Origin: Dehalococcoidia bacterium
Lineage (GTDB): Bacteria; Chloroflexota; Dehalococcoidia; SM23-28-2; RBG-16-64-32
DNA length: 64,000 nt
Reading direction: 5' to 3'
Assembly: GCA_030649945.1 (NCBI GenBank)
Contig: JAUSFE010000040.1
Span: 90,266 to 154,265, forward strand
This document shows, in pieces, positions 31,902 through 39,848 of this stretch (positions within the stretch are counted from its first letter, which is position 1; the number at the start of each line of letters is the position of its first letter). The notes below the pieces were generated by a model. It was not told the DNA's origin. It worked only from the letters and a program-made list of their open reading frames with translations, and searched no databases. Made by a program: the position numbers and the translations under genes.

Positions 31902-33383
31902 CTAGGAGATCTCCTTCCTCTCCAACTCTCGCACGATACCCCGGAGCATGCCCCTGAACACGAGCGCGTGGAACGGATACAGGGCGTACCAGTACAGCAG
32001 CCCCAACAGCCCGATTGGGTCGAAGATTGCCGTCTGCCTGATTGTGGACCCGGCGCCGTCTCCCTCGACCTCAAACTGGAGCCAGGCGCGCCCCGGCAGC
32101 TTCATCTCGGCGAACAGCCGCAGCAGGCGGTCCGGCTCCAACGCCTCCACGCGCCAGAAGTCCACGGTGTCGCCGGGCAGCAGCTGCTCGGGGTCCCGTC
32201 GGCCTCGCCGCAGGCCGGCCCCGCCCGCTAGCAGGTCAAGGAAGCCCCGCAGGCGCCACAGCCAGTTGGCGTAGTACCAGCCGGCCTGGCCGCCGATGCG
32301 CCGGATCGGCCCGAAGGCCTCCACGGGACGGCAGGGGACACGCGCCGAACGGGAGTCCACCAGCCGCGACCCGAACCTCACGCCGCCCCACGTGCGCGCC
32401 GCGGCTCGTGATGACAGCGCGTCCGACCAGCGCGTCGCGGCCATCTCCCGGTCCTCGTGGCGCAGCGCTCGCTCGATGGCCTCGCGGATGCCCCGGGGGT
32501 GGACGTCAAACAGGCGAAGGGCAACGTTGTCCTTAACCACGGTCTCGTGAGGGATGCTGTCGATGAGCGCGCGGCCGACGCCGGCGTACACCGGCGTCAC
32601 CAGGCCCAGCCAGAGGCTGGAAAGCCACGGCGTGAGTACGGGCACCGGGATCATCAGCCGCTTCAGACCTCGCTGATGTCCGTACTCCTGCATGATTTCG
32701 CGGTACGAGACCTGGTCGGCACCGCCTATCTCTATCACAGCGCAGTCGTCAACCGGCCCGTCCAGCGCCCTCACGAGGTAAGCGACGACGTCCTCAACGG
32801 CGATGGGCTGGGCGCGTATCCGCACCCAGCGCGGCGTGACCATCAGCGGCAGCCTGTCAACCAGGGCACGGATCATCTCGAAGGAGAGGCTGCCCGAGCC
32901 GATGATGATCGAGGCCCGGAACTCGATCGTGGGGACGCCGGACTCCCTGAGGATGCGCCCCACCTCCTGCCGGCTCGCCAGGTGGGGAGAGAGCTGCGGC
33001 CCGCTGCCGAGGCCGCCCAGGTAGACGATCCGTCGCACACCGGCCTCGCGCGCGGCCTGGGCGAAGTTCGTGGCGGCACGGCGATCCTCTTCTGCGAAGG
33101 AGCGGCCGGAGCCCATCGAGTGCACCAGGTAGTACGCTGTGTCGATGCCCTCCATCGCCGGGCCCAGCGAGGCCGCCTCCAACACGTCACCCTGCACAAC
33201 TTCAGTGGAATGAGCTACGCGTGGCCGGAGGAACTCCGGGCGCCGGGCCAGGCATCGCACCCGGTGGCCAGCGTCCTCCAGCGCTTTGAGGAGCCGTCCC
33301 CCGACGTAACCGCTCGCCCCGGCGATGAGGATCAGGCGTTCGCCGTCCACCACGGCCGCCGGCGGTCGGGCTCGTTCAGACAC
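31902..33383 (-). CDS. SDR-family NAD(P)-binding protein with DUF2867 domain
   Basis: 493 residues. ILIAGASGYVGGRLLKALED is the nucleotide-binding glycine loop of atypical short-chain dehydrogenases, followed by LARRPEFL and YLVHSMGSGRSFAEED. The C-terminal part from about residue 310 (PCRPVEAFGPIRRIGGQAGW to RGIVRELERKE) is a DUF2867 lipid-binding-like domain. GTG 33383 overlaps the heliorhodopsin stop by 8 bp (GTGTCTGA), so the two are translated together. Substrate unknown; retinal- or isoprenoid-linked chemistry is a guess from context only. Confidence 0.88.
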   Translation of the reverse strand: MSERARPPAAVVDGERLILIAGASGYVGGRLLKALEDAGHRVRCLARRPEFLRPRVAHSTEVVQGDVLEAASLGPAMEGIDTAYYLVHSMGSGRSFAEEDRRAATNFAQAAREAGVRRIVYLGGLGSGPQLSPHLASRQEVGRILRESGVPTIEFRASIIIGSGSLSFEMIRALVDRLPLMVTPRWVRIRAQPIAVEDVVAYLVRALDGPVDDCAVIEIGGADQVSYREIMQEYGHQRGLKRLMIPVPVLTPWLSSLWLGLVTPVYAGVGRALIDSIPHETVVKDNVALRLFDVHPRGIREAIERALRHEDREMAATRWSDALSSRAAARTWGGVRFGSRLVDSRSARVPCRPVEAFGPIRRIGGQAGWYYANWLWRLRGFLDLLAGGAGLRRGRRDPEQLLPGDTVDFWRVEALEPDRLLRLFAEMKLPGRAWLQFEVEGDGAGSTIRQTAIFDPIGLLGLLYWYALYPFHALVFRGMLRGIVRELERKEIS

Positions 33384-34173
33384 TACGGAGGGTGCCGGCG
33401 AACACCTGCCAGGCCAGGGCGGACTTCGCCGTGAGGCTGAGGATGATGTACATCCGCTCCCCAAACAGGTAATCCTTCCACGGGCCGACCCGCTTGTATT
33501 GGAGGAGCATGTTCACGGCAAACGAGTTGTACCAGAGGAACAGCGAGACGTAGATGCCGTAGACGAACGTGGGCACGCTGCCGGTGGAGCGGGAGGCGGG
33601 AGCCAGCAGGTAGAGCCCGATCACGATCCAAGGAACGATGCCGGCGAGCGAGCCGAAGCGGAACGCCGTCCAGTTCACCCGGTCTGTTGTCTGGTTGTGC
33701 ACCTCCATCATCAGGCCCCAGAAGATCATCATGGCGGTGACCGCGAAGAGCAGTATGAGGCTGGGCAGGTCGTACACGCCCACGAGCATGGCGATGACTA
33801 CGATCATCAGCGAGGCGCTGAACGCGTACTCCCACCAGCGAGCGTAGTTGATGCCGCGCTGCAGGTTACGAACGTACCAGGGGTAGACCCTCGGCAGGGC
33901 CAGGAGGAGATGGTCGAAAGCGGAGATGAAGAGGAATGAGGCGACGAGGGGCGCGAGCCGGAGGTCGAAGAGGGTGTTGTCCTCGGTGACGAGCTTCCGT
34001 GCGGCCTCGTCGAACTTCAGGAACGACGTCGTGACGGGCAGCGCGAAATCGGTGCTGAGCGCGAGTATGGCGATCCCCTGGGCGACATGGATCGGCACCA
34101 TCGCCGCATTGAACAGGCGCAGACGTCGGAAAGTTTCTGATTCGACCGGTTCCATGGCCTCTTCCATCAGCAT
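33376..34173 (-). CDS. heliorhodopsin
   Basis: 265-residue seven-helix protein. The retinal-binding lysine is Lys250 in SLTAKSALAWQVFAG, the diagnostic heliorhodopsin helix 7. The counter-ion glutamate is Glu115 in YARWWEYAFSAS, and the two conserved internal histidines are His29 (VPIHVAQG) and His88 (AFDHLLLA). Family members bind retinal with inverted topology and are usually regarded as light sensors or regulators rather than pumps. Start at ATG 34173 with GGGGAGGCT; an upstream extension adds no family sequence. The downstream SDR gene overlaps it. No retinal-synthesis gene (blh, crtB) is in the window. Confidence 0.93.
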   Translation of the reverse strand: MLMEEAMEPVESETFRRLRLFNAAMVPIHVAQGIAILALSTDFALPVTTSFLKFDEAARKLVTEDNTLFDLRLAPLVASFLFISAFDHLLLALPRVYPWYVRNLQRGINYARWWEYAFSASLMIVVIAMLVGVYDLPSLILLFAVTAMMIFWGLMMEVHNQTTDRVNWTAFRFGSLAGIVPWIVIGLYLLAPASRSTGSVPTFVYGIYVSLFLWYNSFAVNMLLQYKRVGPWKDYLFGERMYIILSLTAKSALAWQVFAGTLRSV

Positions 34174-34436
34174 AGCCTCCCCACGGGCTGAGCGGTCAAC
34201 AATTACTGTGGCGTGTCGACGGATCGCCAGGCGTGGAATGCATGATCGGGGCGCGCCCACGCGGGCCGACTTCTTAGTGTCACACCTTCTCCCAGTCGCA
34301 AAGAGCAGACGTTGGCTGCAGGCTCGGAATGCGGTGGGCAACGGTCAGTTCCCGGTCCAGACGCGGAGTGTGGTCGCGCTCTATCCTTGTGCCTACTTAA
34401 AACCCCGGGGTCGAGGTCAAGTCATGATGGCGCATA

Positions 34437-34460
34437 TGACACTATGTGTGGTTAGTGTCA
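34437..34460. promoter_or_regulatory. CACTA-N8-TAGTG palindrome, copy 5, longest arms
   Basis: Arms TGACACTA (34437-34444) and TAGTGTCA (34453-34460) are perfectly complementary around TGTGTGGT. It ends 54 bp before the methyltransferase start and is 264 bp upstream of heliorhodopsin on the other strand. A half copy, TTAGTGTCA, lies at about 34274. Otherwise the 340-bp gap 34174-34513 shows only TATCAT at 34506 just before the methyltransferase start. Confidence 0.65.
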
Positions 34461-34513
34461 GCCAAGCGCGCCACTAACGCGGTCCGTTTACGCGGGCGCG
34501 CGGTTATCATATT

Positions 34514-36085
34514 GTGTTTGCTATGGTGGCCAATCGCGCTCAGCCAGTGACCCCGGATCCCGCGCCGGCATACCCGCTAGTGGACCTTTTTGCCGGCCCC
34601 GGTGGTCTTTGCGAAGGATTCGCATCCCTCCGGCGCGGTGACGGCCGCCGTGTGTTCAAGCCGGTCCTGTCGATCGAAAAGGACCCATGGGCGCATGGAA
34701 CACTGCGGCTGAGGGCGCTGTTCAGGCATCTCAGCGATCGAAGCAAGATAGCTCTTTACTACGAATATGTCCGTGGGGCGATTCAAATGAACGAGCTGCT
34801 GGCGGCCTGTCCGGAAGAGGCCGCCCTTGCGGACCAGGAGGCCTGGCTGGCTGAACTTGGACCTCCCAATCACAACGAGGTAGCTGCGCGAGTGCGGGAG
34901 GTCATCGCCGGCCAACCGCGCTGGGTCCTGATTGGAGGGCCCCCATGCCAGGCTTACTCCCTCGTGGGACGCTCCAGAATGAGGGGCGTCGACCCCGCCA
35001 GATTCGAGGCAGATCACCGCCACTTGCTGTACCGGGAATACCTGAAGCTACTCGCCGAGCACGCGCCCACTGCTTTCGTCATGGAGAACGTCAAGGGACT
35101 CCTGTCTGCGACTCACGCCAGTAAGCCGATATTCCGAAGGATACTGGACGACCTGGTGAGTCCGGGGCTCGCTCTGGGGATGGATCACACGATGCATCAG
35201 TACCAGCTCGTCGCCATCTCACCTGACGGGCCTGATGACCAGATGGGTGCCATGCGGCCGCAGGACTTCATTCTGCGATCCGAAGACTTCGGCGTCCCCC
35301 AAGCGCGTCATCGCGTTATCATCGTGGGATTCCGCCGAGACTTGCTACACGAAGGGTTCACTGTCGCTCGCCTTCAAAAGCGCTCACCTGTCCCCATCGA
35401 GGACGTGCTTTCGGACGCGCCCAGACTTCGGAGTGGGGTGTCCCCGGTAGACAGCTTCGAGGCGTGGAGCGCTGCCCTGAGCGAAGGCGAGAAGCTTATT
35501 GCCATTGAAGCGGGGGACGTAGCCGCAGCCCTTCGGTTCACCGAGAAGCTGGCGCGGCCTCCCGGGCGCGGCGGACAGTTCGTCGCTGGAAGCCCAGCTC
35601 CTCAGTACCGAACCGACTGGTACGCAGATCCGTTAATTGGCGGGTTCTTGAACCACGAGAGTCGGTCCCACATGACGACCGACCTGCATCGCTATCTGTT
35701 CCTGTCGGCCCACGCCCTTCTCACAGGTCGCTCACCGACGCTGAAGGACTTTCCCGAGAAACTCCTCCCCGACCACGCCAACGTCGATCGTGCTCTGAAG
35801 CGAGGATTGTTCAACGACCGGTTTCGAGTCCAGAGGTATGGACGCCCTTCTTCGACTATCACCTCTCATATGTCTAAGGACGGACACCACTTCATTCATC
35901 CTGACCCGAGTCAGTGCCGCAGCCTGACCGTCCGGGAAGCCGCGCGCCTGCAGACGTTTCCCGACAACTATTTCTTCGAGGGGCCGCGCACCAGCCAGTA
36001 TGTGCAAGTCGGCAACGCCGTACCTCCCCTGTTGTCTCTCCAGATCGCGGAAACGTTGGGTCGCGCGCTTGACACCCTTGGTTGA
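34514..36085 (+). CDS. DNA (cytosine-5) methyltransferase
   Basis: 523 residues with all main 5mC motifs: I, PLVDLFAGPGGLCEGF; IV, IGGPPCQAYSLVGR with the catalytic Cys; VI, FVMENVKGLLS; VIII, QARHRVIIVGFRR; IX-X, LTVREAARLQTFPDNYFF and VQVGNAVPPLLS. An insertion of roughly 90 residues separates motif I from IV, longer than in compact Dcm enzymes. It should methylate cytosine in a specific site and protect host DNA from the linked four-gene operon. GTG 34514 or ATG 34523; TATCAT at 34506 would give a nearly leaderless mRNA. The glycosylase gene overlaps its end. Confidence 0.93.
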   Translation: MFAMVANRAQPVTPDPAPAYPLVDLFAGPGGLCEGFASLRRGDGRRVFKPVLSIEKDPWAHGTLRLRALFRHLSDRSKIALYYEYVRGAIQMNELLAACPEEAALADQEAWLAELGPPNHNEVAARVREVIAGQPRWVLIGGPPCQAYSLVGRSRMRGVDPARFEADHRHLLYREYLKLLAEHAPTAFVMENVKGLLSATHASKPIFRRILDDLVSPGLALGMDHTMHQYQLVAISPDGPDDQMGAMRPQDFILRSEDFGVPQARHRVIIVGFRRDLLHEGFTVARLQKRSPVPIEDVLSDAPRLRSGVSPVDSFEAWSAALSEGEKLIAIEAGDVAAALRFTEKLARPPGRGGQFVAGSPAPQYRTDWYADPLIGGFLNHESRSHMTTDLHRYLFLSAHALLTGRSPTLKDFPEKLLPDHANVDRALKRGLFNDRFRVQRYGRPSSTITSHMSKDGHHFIHPDPSQCRSLTVREAARLQTFPDNYFFEGPRTSQYVQVGNAVPPLLSLQIAETLGRALDTLG

Positions 36086-36761
36086 GAAGGCGAAGCAAGA
36101 CGCTGACCTGACTCCTGCGCAGCTCGCTTCACTGCGCAAAGCAATCCTGAAGTGGGGCAGGTATAACAGGGCCGAATACCCCTGGCGGCGGGAGGGCGTG
36201 CCCCTCTGGCAGCGACTGATCGCAGAGGTCATGCTCGTGCGGACCAAAGCGGACCAGGTAGTTCCGATCTGGACCGATATGGTCAACAGGTTCCCGACGC
36301 CGTCTTCACTTGCGAGAGTGTCGCAGTCTAAATTGTATGCGATGGTTGCCCCTCTCGGCCTCGAGTGGCGCGCGGCCCGTCTGCACGATCTAATAGCAGA
36401 ACTCGCTCACAGAGACGGCATGGTGCCCTTGACCAAGCGGGGGCTTACAGGGCTTCCGGCTGTTGGCGAATACTGTTCATCGGCGTTCTTAAGTCTGCAC
36501 ACCGGAACGCGAGCCATCCTCATCGACTCGAACGTCGTTCGGTTGATGTGCCGCTACACGGGAAGGTCCTACGACGGCGAGACTCGAAGGCGGGCTTGGC
36601 TACGCAACGTCGCGGAACGGCTAACGCCCAAGCGACGCCACCGCGACTTCAATTACGCGATCCTGGATCTCGCTATGTCGGTTTGCCGCCCGCATCCCGA
36701 GTGCGAGAGATGCCCCCTGTCTCGCAGCTGTCACTGGTACCTCTCACACTCACAGGCTTGA
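36069..36761 (+). CDS. HhH-GPD DNA glycosylase, MIG-like T/G mismatch type
   Basis: About 230 residues with helix-hairpin-helix and [4Fe-4S] cluster ligands C-x5-C-x2-C-x5-C (CRPHPECERCPLSRSC). EVMLVRTKADQV, LTGLPAVGEYCSSAFLSL, LIDSNVVRLMCRYTG and RHRDFNYAILDLAMSVC align well with the thermophilic mismatch glycosylase MIG. The key position has Tyr (GEY), as in MIG, where EndoIII has Lys and MutY Ser. It should remove thymine from the T/G mismatches left by 5mC deamination. The start is uncertain; TTG 36069 or 36078 lies in the overlap with the methyltransferase. Confidence 0.85.
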   Translation: MTPLVEKAKQDADLTPAQLASLRKAILKWGRYNRAEYPWRREGVPLWQRLIAEVMLVRTKADQVVPIWTDMVNRFPTPSSLARVSQSKLYAMVAPLGLEWRAARLHDLIAELAHRDGMVPLTKRGLTGLPAVGEYCSSAFLSLHTGTRAILIDSNVVRLMCRYTGRSYDGETRRRAWLRNVAERLTPKRRHRDFNYAILDLAMSVCRPHPECERCPLSRSCHWYLSHSQA

Positions 36762-36779
36762 GGCGCCATTGCCGGCGCC
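36762..36779. terminator. hairpin in convergent gap
   Basis: GGCGCC-ATTGCC-GGCGCC fills most of the 26-bp space between the stops of the glycosylase and AIPR genes. It may terminate in both directions; no T-run. Confidence 0.4.
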
Positions 36780-36787
36780 AGCCGCGG

Positions 36788-38851
36788 TCACATCACATCA
36801 GCGCCTATCTGACATCCTTCTTCACGAAGCCTCCTCAGCGTTTCAAGGATTCTGGCACTTTGCCTGTCGGACGGAACCTGTGCTGGCATCGCCGCTGCTA
36901 CTCTGAGAATCTCCAGTTCCGTTGGCGTGAGCAGACCCTTCCCCATACCCCACTCTATAACTTCGCGCCAGACTTCTGCGCCCGCGCCGACTACCGCCGT
37001 CTGTGCGGCGATGCCATTTAGTACCTTCTGATCCTTCTTGGCCGCCGTCATCTGTTGCGCCAGCTGATCGAGCGTAATCAGTTGAGAAAGGAAGGCCTTC
37101 GGATACTCGACCTCCGCCGATTCAATGCGATGCCAGCAGGCCTGTTGCTTCGCCCATTCCGTAACGTTCCGGGGAGTGTCGACGATTATCTCGTTGGCCA
37201 GCTTCGCCGCCACAAGCAATGCCTCACGTAACCGAGGCGAGATAGTCTGCGCCCTCCAAATCGCCTCGAAGTCCACGCTCATGTCCATGCGGTGCACATC
37301 GGCAGCCACCTTCGCGATCGCATAGACCACGATGTTGGCTCGATACCCGCCCTCATACCACGGTTGCTCCGTCACCAGCCTCTCCGTCTCGCGGAAGACG
37401 ATAGCCCTTGCGATCAGCTGTCTGAAATACGCTTCGTTGAATGAGTCGGGCTGGCTTGCCCATTCCTTGCTGATTGCATTTGCGAAATCGACGAAGTTCT
37501 TCTGTGCACCCCGGCTCACAATATGAGGTTGTCCTCGCCAGGGATTCAAGAACTTCGCCAGATCAGTCTTCGAGAAAACCTGGCGCTTTGGGTAGTCCTG
37601 CTGGAATTTCTTCTTTGCGGTCGGCGTGAGATATGCCGTTGCGTCCTGATACTGTCCGCGCGCTCGCTCGTAGAACCACTTTGATTCCCTGAACGTGCCT
37701 TCCGCGGATGGCGCGAAGATGCGCCTGGAAAACCCCTCGATGCGAATGTGGAACGGATGGTTCGCGAAGAAGTCTGCAGCGTTGACCCGGTTCTGACTGT
37801 TTGCGTACTCAGAGATTTTGGGAACCATCTCCACAGCCAGTGAGGGCTCTACAATCGACAACTTCATTTGGACGAACACTCGCGACAGATCGACGTCCTT
37901 CTTCTTGCTAGCAGCATGTATCGAAGCGGTCGTCTGACCGCCATTAACGATTTGCAGGTTCCGTAGCTTCGTCAAGAGCAATCCCCGGGGGGAGGACTGC
38001 GCTTCGATGCTCTCGGCCGTCGCTGTGATGCCGTTGTTATACGCTAAGAACATGCTTGGCTCGTTCTCGATGGTGTTGCGAATGCCTTTGTTGACATTGC
38101 CTCTCGCCTGGAGGAAACACCTCACGTTCTGCTCAAGCAGCCTCGCGCCCCATCTGTCATAAATTGCGGCGAGCTGGGCCCCCGGGACGACTGCCAAGTA
38201 AGCCTCGTAACCTCCTCCATCAAGGTGAGCCGGGAGAGCCAGGATCGGCCCGCCGAAGTCCCTCGTGAGATCCACTTCAATGTCTTCTCGCCCGTGCCCC
38301 TGCGCGACGTAGCGATAGAGCCGTCCGAGATCCCACACGCTGTATGTGACAGGGATTTCCAGCAGCTCGCCCGCCGACCGTCCGTCGACACGAGCGCTCA
38401 GCTGGCGGTTGGTGATCAGGAACAGGCGCACTTTGCCGACACCCTGCCATCTCTCACTGATCAGATCAGCCAGCCCGAAGCCAGGAGAGCTTTCTTCAAG
38501 TGAGTTCCGAAACTCAGGGTCAAGACAGTTCTCCAGGAAGTTCGAGAGCCTCTTGAAGACTGCCTCCATATCCGTAGCAGTGAGCGTTGCTACGTCGGCT
38601 GCCTGATTGAAGTCGACGACAATTAGACTGAGCGTGCCGTCAGTGGTTATCGGGTCACCGCCGTATCCATCCACGCGGATGCCCCGGCGTGAATAGTGCA
38701 CTCGGTCGGCCGTGTCTAGCTCACCTGCCTCAACTAGATTGTCGCAGAAGACCTCGAAGAACGCGTCCTCAAGATACTGACCGCTCGCGTCCGCGGTCCC
38801 AAGTACGTCCTGGAAGAACTCCTGGTGAAATTCCTCAAGCTCCGTCGACAT
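36788..38851 (-). CDS. AIPR-family (abortive infection phage resistance) protein
   Basis: 687 residues. The family core is seen at FLAYNNGITATAESIEAQSS, LRNLQIVNGGQTTASIHAAS, ISEYANSQNRVNAADFFANH and FFANHPFHIRIEGF, characteristic of AIPR proteins, some of which are nucleases in phage-resistance systems. The N-terminal third (MSTELEEFHQEFFQDVLGTA onward) holds SLIVVDFNQ as a possible nuclease strand. Last gene of the four-gene minus-strand operon; its start overlaps the PD-(D/E)XK gene by 17 bp. Confidence 0.88.
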   Translation of the reverse strand: MSTELEEFHQEFFQDVLGTADASGQYLEDAFFEVFCDNLVEAGELDTADRVHYSRRGIRVDGYGGDPITTDGTLSLIVVDFNQAADVATLTATDMEAVFKRLSNFLENCLDPEFRNSLEESSPGFGLADLISERWQGVGKVRLFLITNRQLSARVDGRSAGELLEIPVTYSVWDLGRLYRYVAQGHGREDIEVDLTRDFGGPILALPAHLDGGGYEAYLAVVPGAQLAAIYDRWGARLLEQNVRCFLQARGNVNKGIRNTIENEPSMFLAYNNGITATAESIEAQSSPRGLLLTKLRNLQIVNGGQTTASIHAASKKKDVDLSRVFVQMKLSIVEPSLAVEMVPKISEYANSQNRVNAADFFANHPFHIRIEGFSRRIFAPSAEGTFRESKWFYERARGQYQDATAYLTPTAKKKFQQDYPKRQVFSKTDLAKFLNPWRGQPHIVSRGAQKNFVDFANAISKEWASQPDSFNEAYFRQLIARAIVFRETERLVTEQPWYEGGYRANIVVYAIAKVAADVHRMDMSVDFEAIWRAQTISPRLREALLVAAKLANEIIVDTPRNVTEWAKQQACWHRIESAEVEYPKAFLSQLITLDQLAQQMTAAKKDQKVLNGIAAQTAVVGAGAEVWREVIEWGMGKGLLTPTELEILRVAAAMPAQVPSDRQSARILETLRRLREEGCQIGADVM

Positions 38852-39848
38852 CTGAACCCCCGAGAAGTGATTGTTGAACAACCTCCACTGGAACGGCAAA
38901 CGGTTCGCACGCGACCAGCGAGATCGAGTACCTGACGTCCGAGACTCCGGAGCCTATCTGCTCCGCGGTGATGCGGGGAAAGTCCTGAGACACGCGGTAG
39001 AATCGGCCGCTCCCTTCAACCCACGAGTAATCGGAGTAGTCGTCCGCCCACTTGAACCCTGCGGCGAGAAGCTCAGACTCAAACGCAGTCAAAGCGCTGC
39101 CGTCAGACGCCAAAATTCCCGATACCCGCTGAGCGACGTCGGTTACGGTGAAGGCTCCGTCGGTGTCCGCTGGCGCTTGACCAAGCTCTACGACGTATAG
39201 GTACACTGCATCGCTTCCGGATGAATCAAGCTGATGCTCCGAGCTAATGGTTACGAATGGCGTTGCTGCTCCCCTCCGGGCCTTCACTTCGATGGATATC
39301 TTGCCTATCTCGAAGTCCTTCGGCGCCCCGAGAGGCCCGCGCCAGGCGGCCACAGCCTCTGAGGGCGGAAGATGTGGCAACAGATACCGCTCCAGCAACA
39401 GCAGTTCCCCCATCAGACCCTTCTGCTCCTCGGGAGACAGCCTGTCGTCCCCGCCACCCCTCAACAGGTGATGCCACCGCCACGTTCGAGCGAGCGAGAT
39501 GTCCACAGCTTCCTTCTCAGTCGTGGCTCTGGTGGCGCTTCCCATTATGTCGAGGCAGAGGCGATGGAAAATGTCTTGGTGCGCAGACTCGGTCAGCCGA
39601 AAGATGAGGGCTTGATCCCCCTGCGTGTCAGATCCGGACAGGCTGACTTCCATCCCTCTCAGTCGCGGCAGGCGGCCAGTGGGAGCCGAATCCGGCGAGT
39701 GGCGCAGAACGAGCAGACACTTGTTGTCGATATCGCGGCCCCAGAAGAAGTTCCATGCGACGTCCGGGTCCACGCGCCGGGCGTTGATCACCTCGGCGCT
39801 GCTCGGAGCAGCCAGGTCGGCCCACGGGTCGTCAGGCGTCACCGTCAT
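38835..39848 (-). CDS. PD-(D/E)XK motif protein (DUF4420)
   Basis: 337 residues (ATG 39848; an adjacent ATG at 39851 is possible). The nuclease core is GLMGELLLLERYLLP, WRGPLGAPKDFEIGKISIEV then KARRG, giving E, D and ExK in the order expected of PD-(D/E)XK enzymes. This is the DUF4420 family known from operons with Z1 helicases and GHKL ATPases. Probably the cutting subunit. It overlaps the Z1 gene by 17 bp upstream and the AIPR gene by 17 bp downstream. Confidence 0.85.
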   Translation of the reverse strand: MTVTPDDPWADLAAPSSAEVINARRVDPDVAWNFFWGRDIDNKCLLVLRHSPDSAPTGRLPRLRGMEVSLSGSDTQGDQALIFRLTESAHQDIFHRLCLDIMGSATRATTEKEAVDISLARTWRWHHLLRGGGDDRLSPEEQKGLMGELLLLERYLLPHLPPSEAVAAWRGPLGAPKDFEIGKISIEVKARRGAATPFVTISSEHQLDSSGSDAVYLYVVELGQAPADTDGAFTVTDVAQRVSGILASDGSALTAFESELLAAGFKWADDYSDYSWVEGSGRFYRVSQDFPRITAEQIGSGVSDVRYSISLVACEPFAVPVEVVQQSLLGGSDVDGA

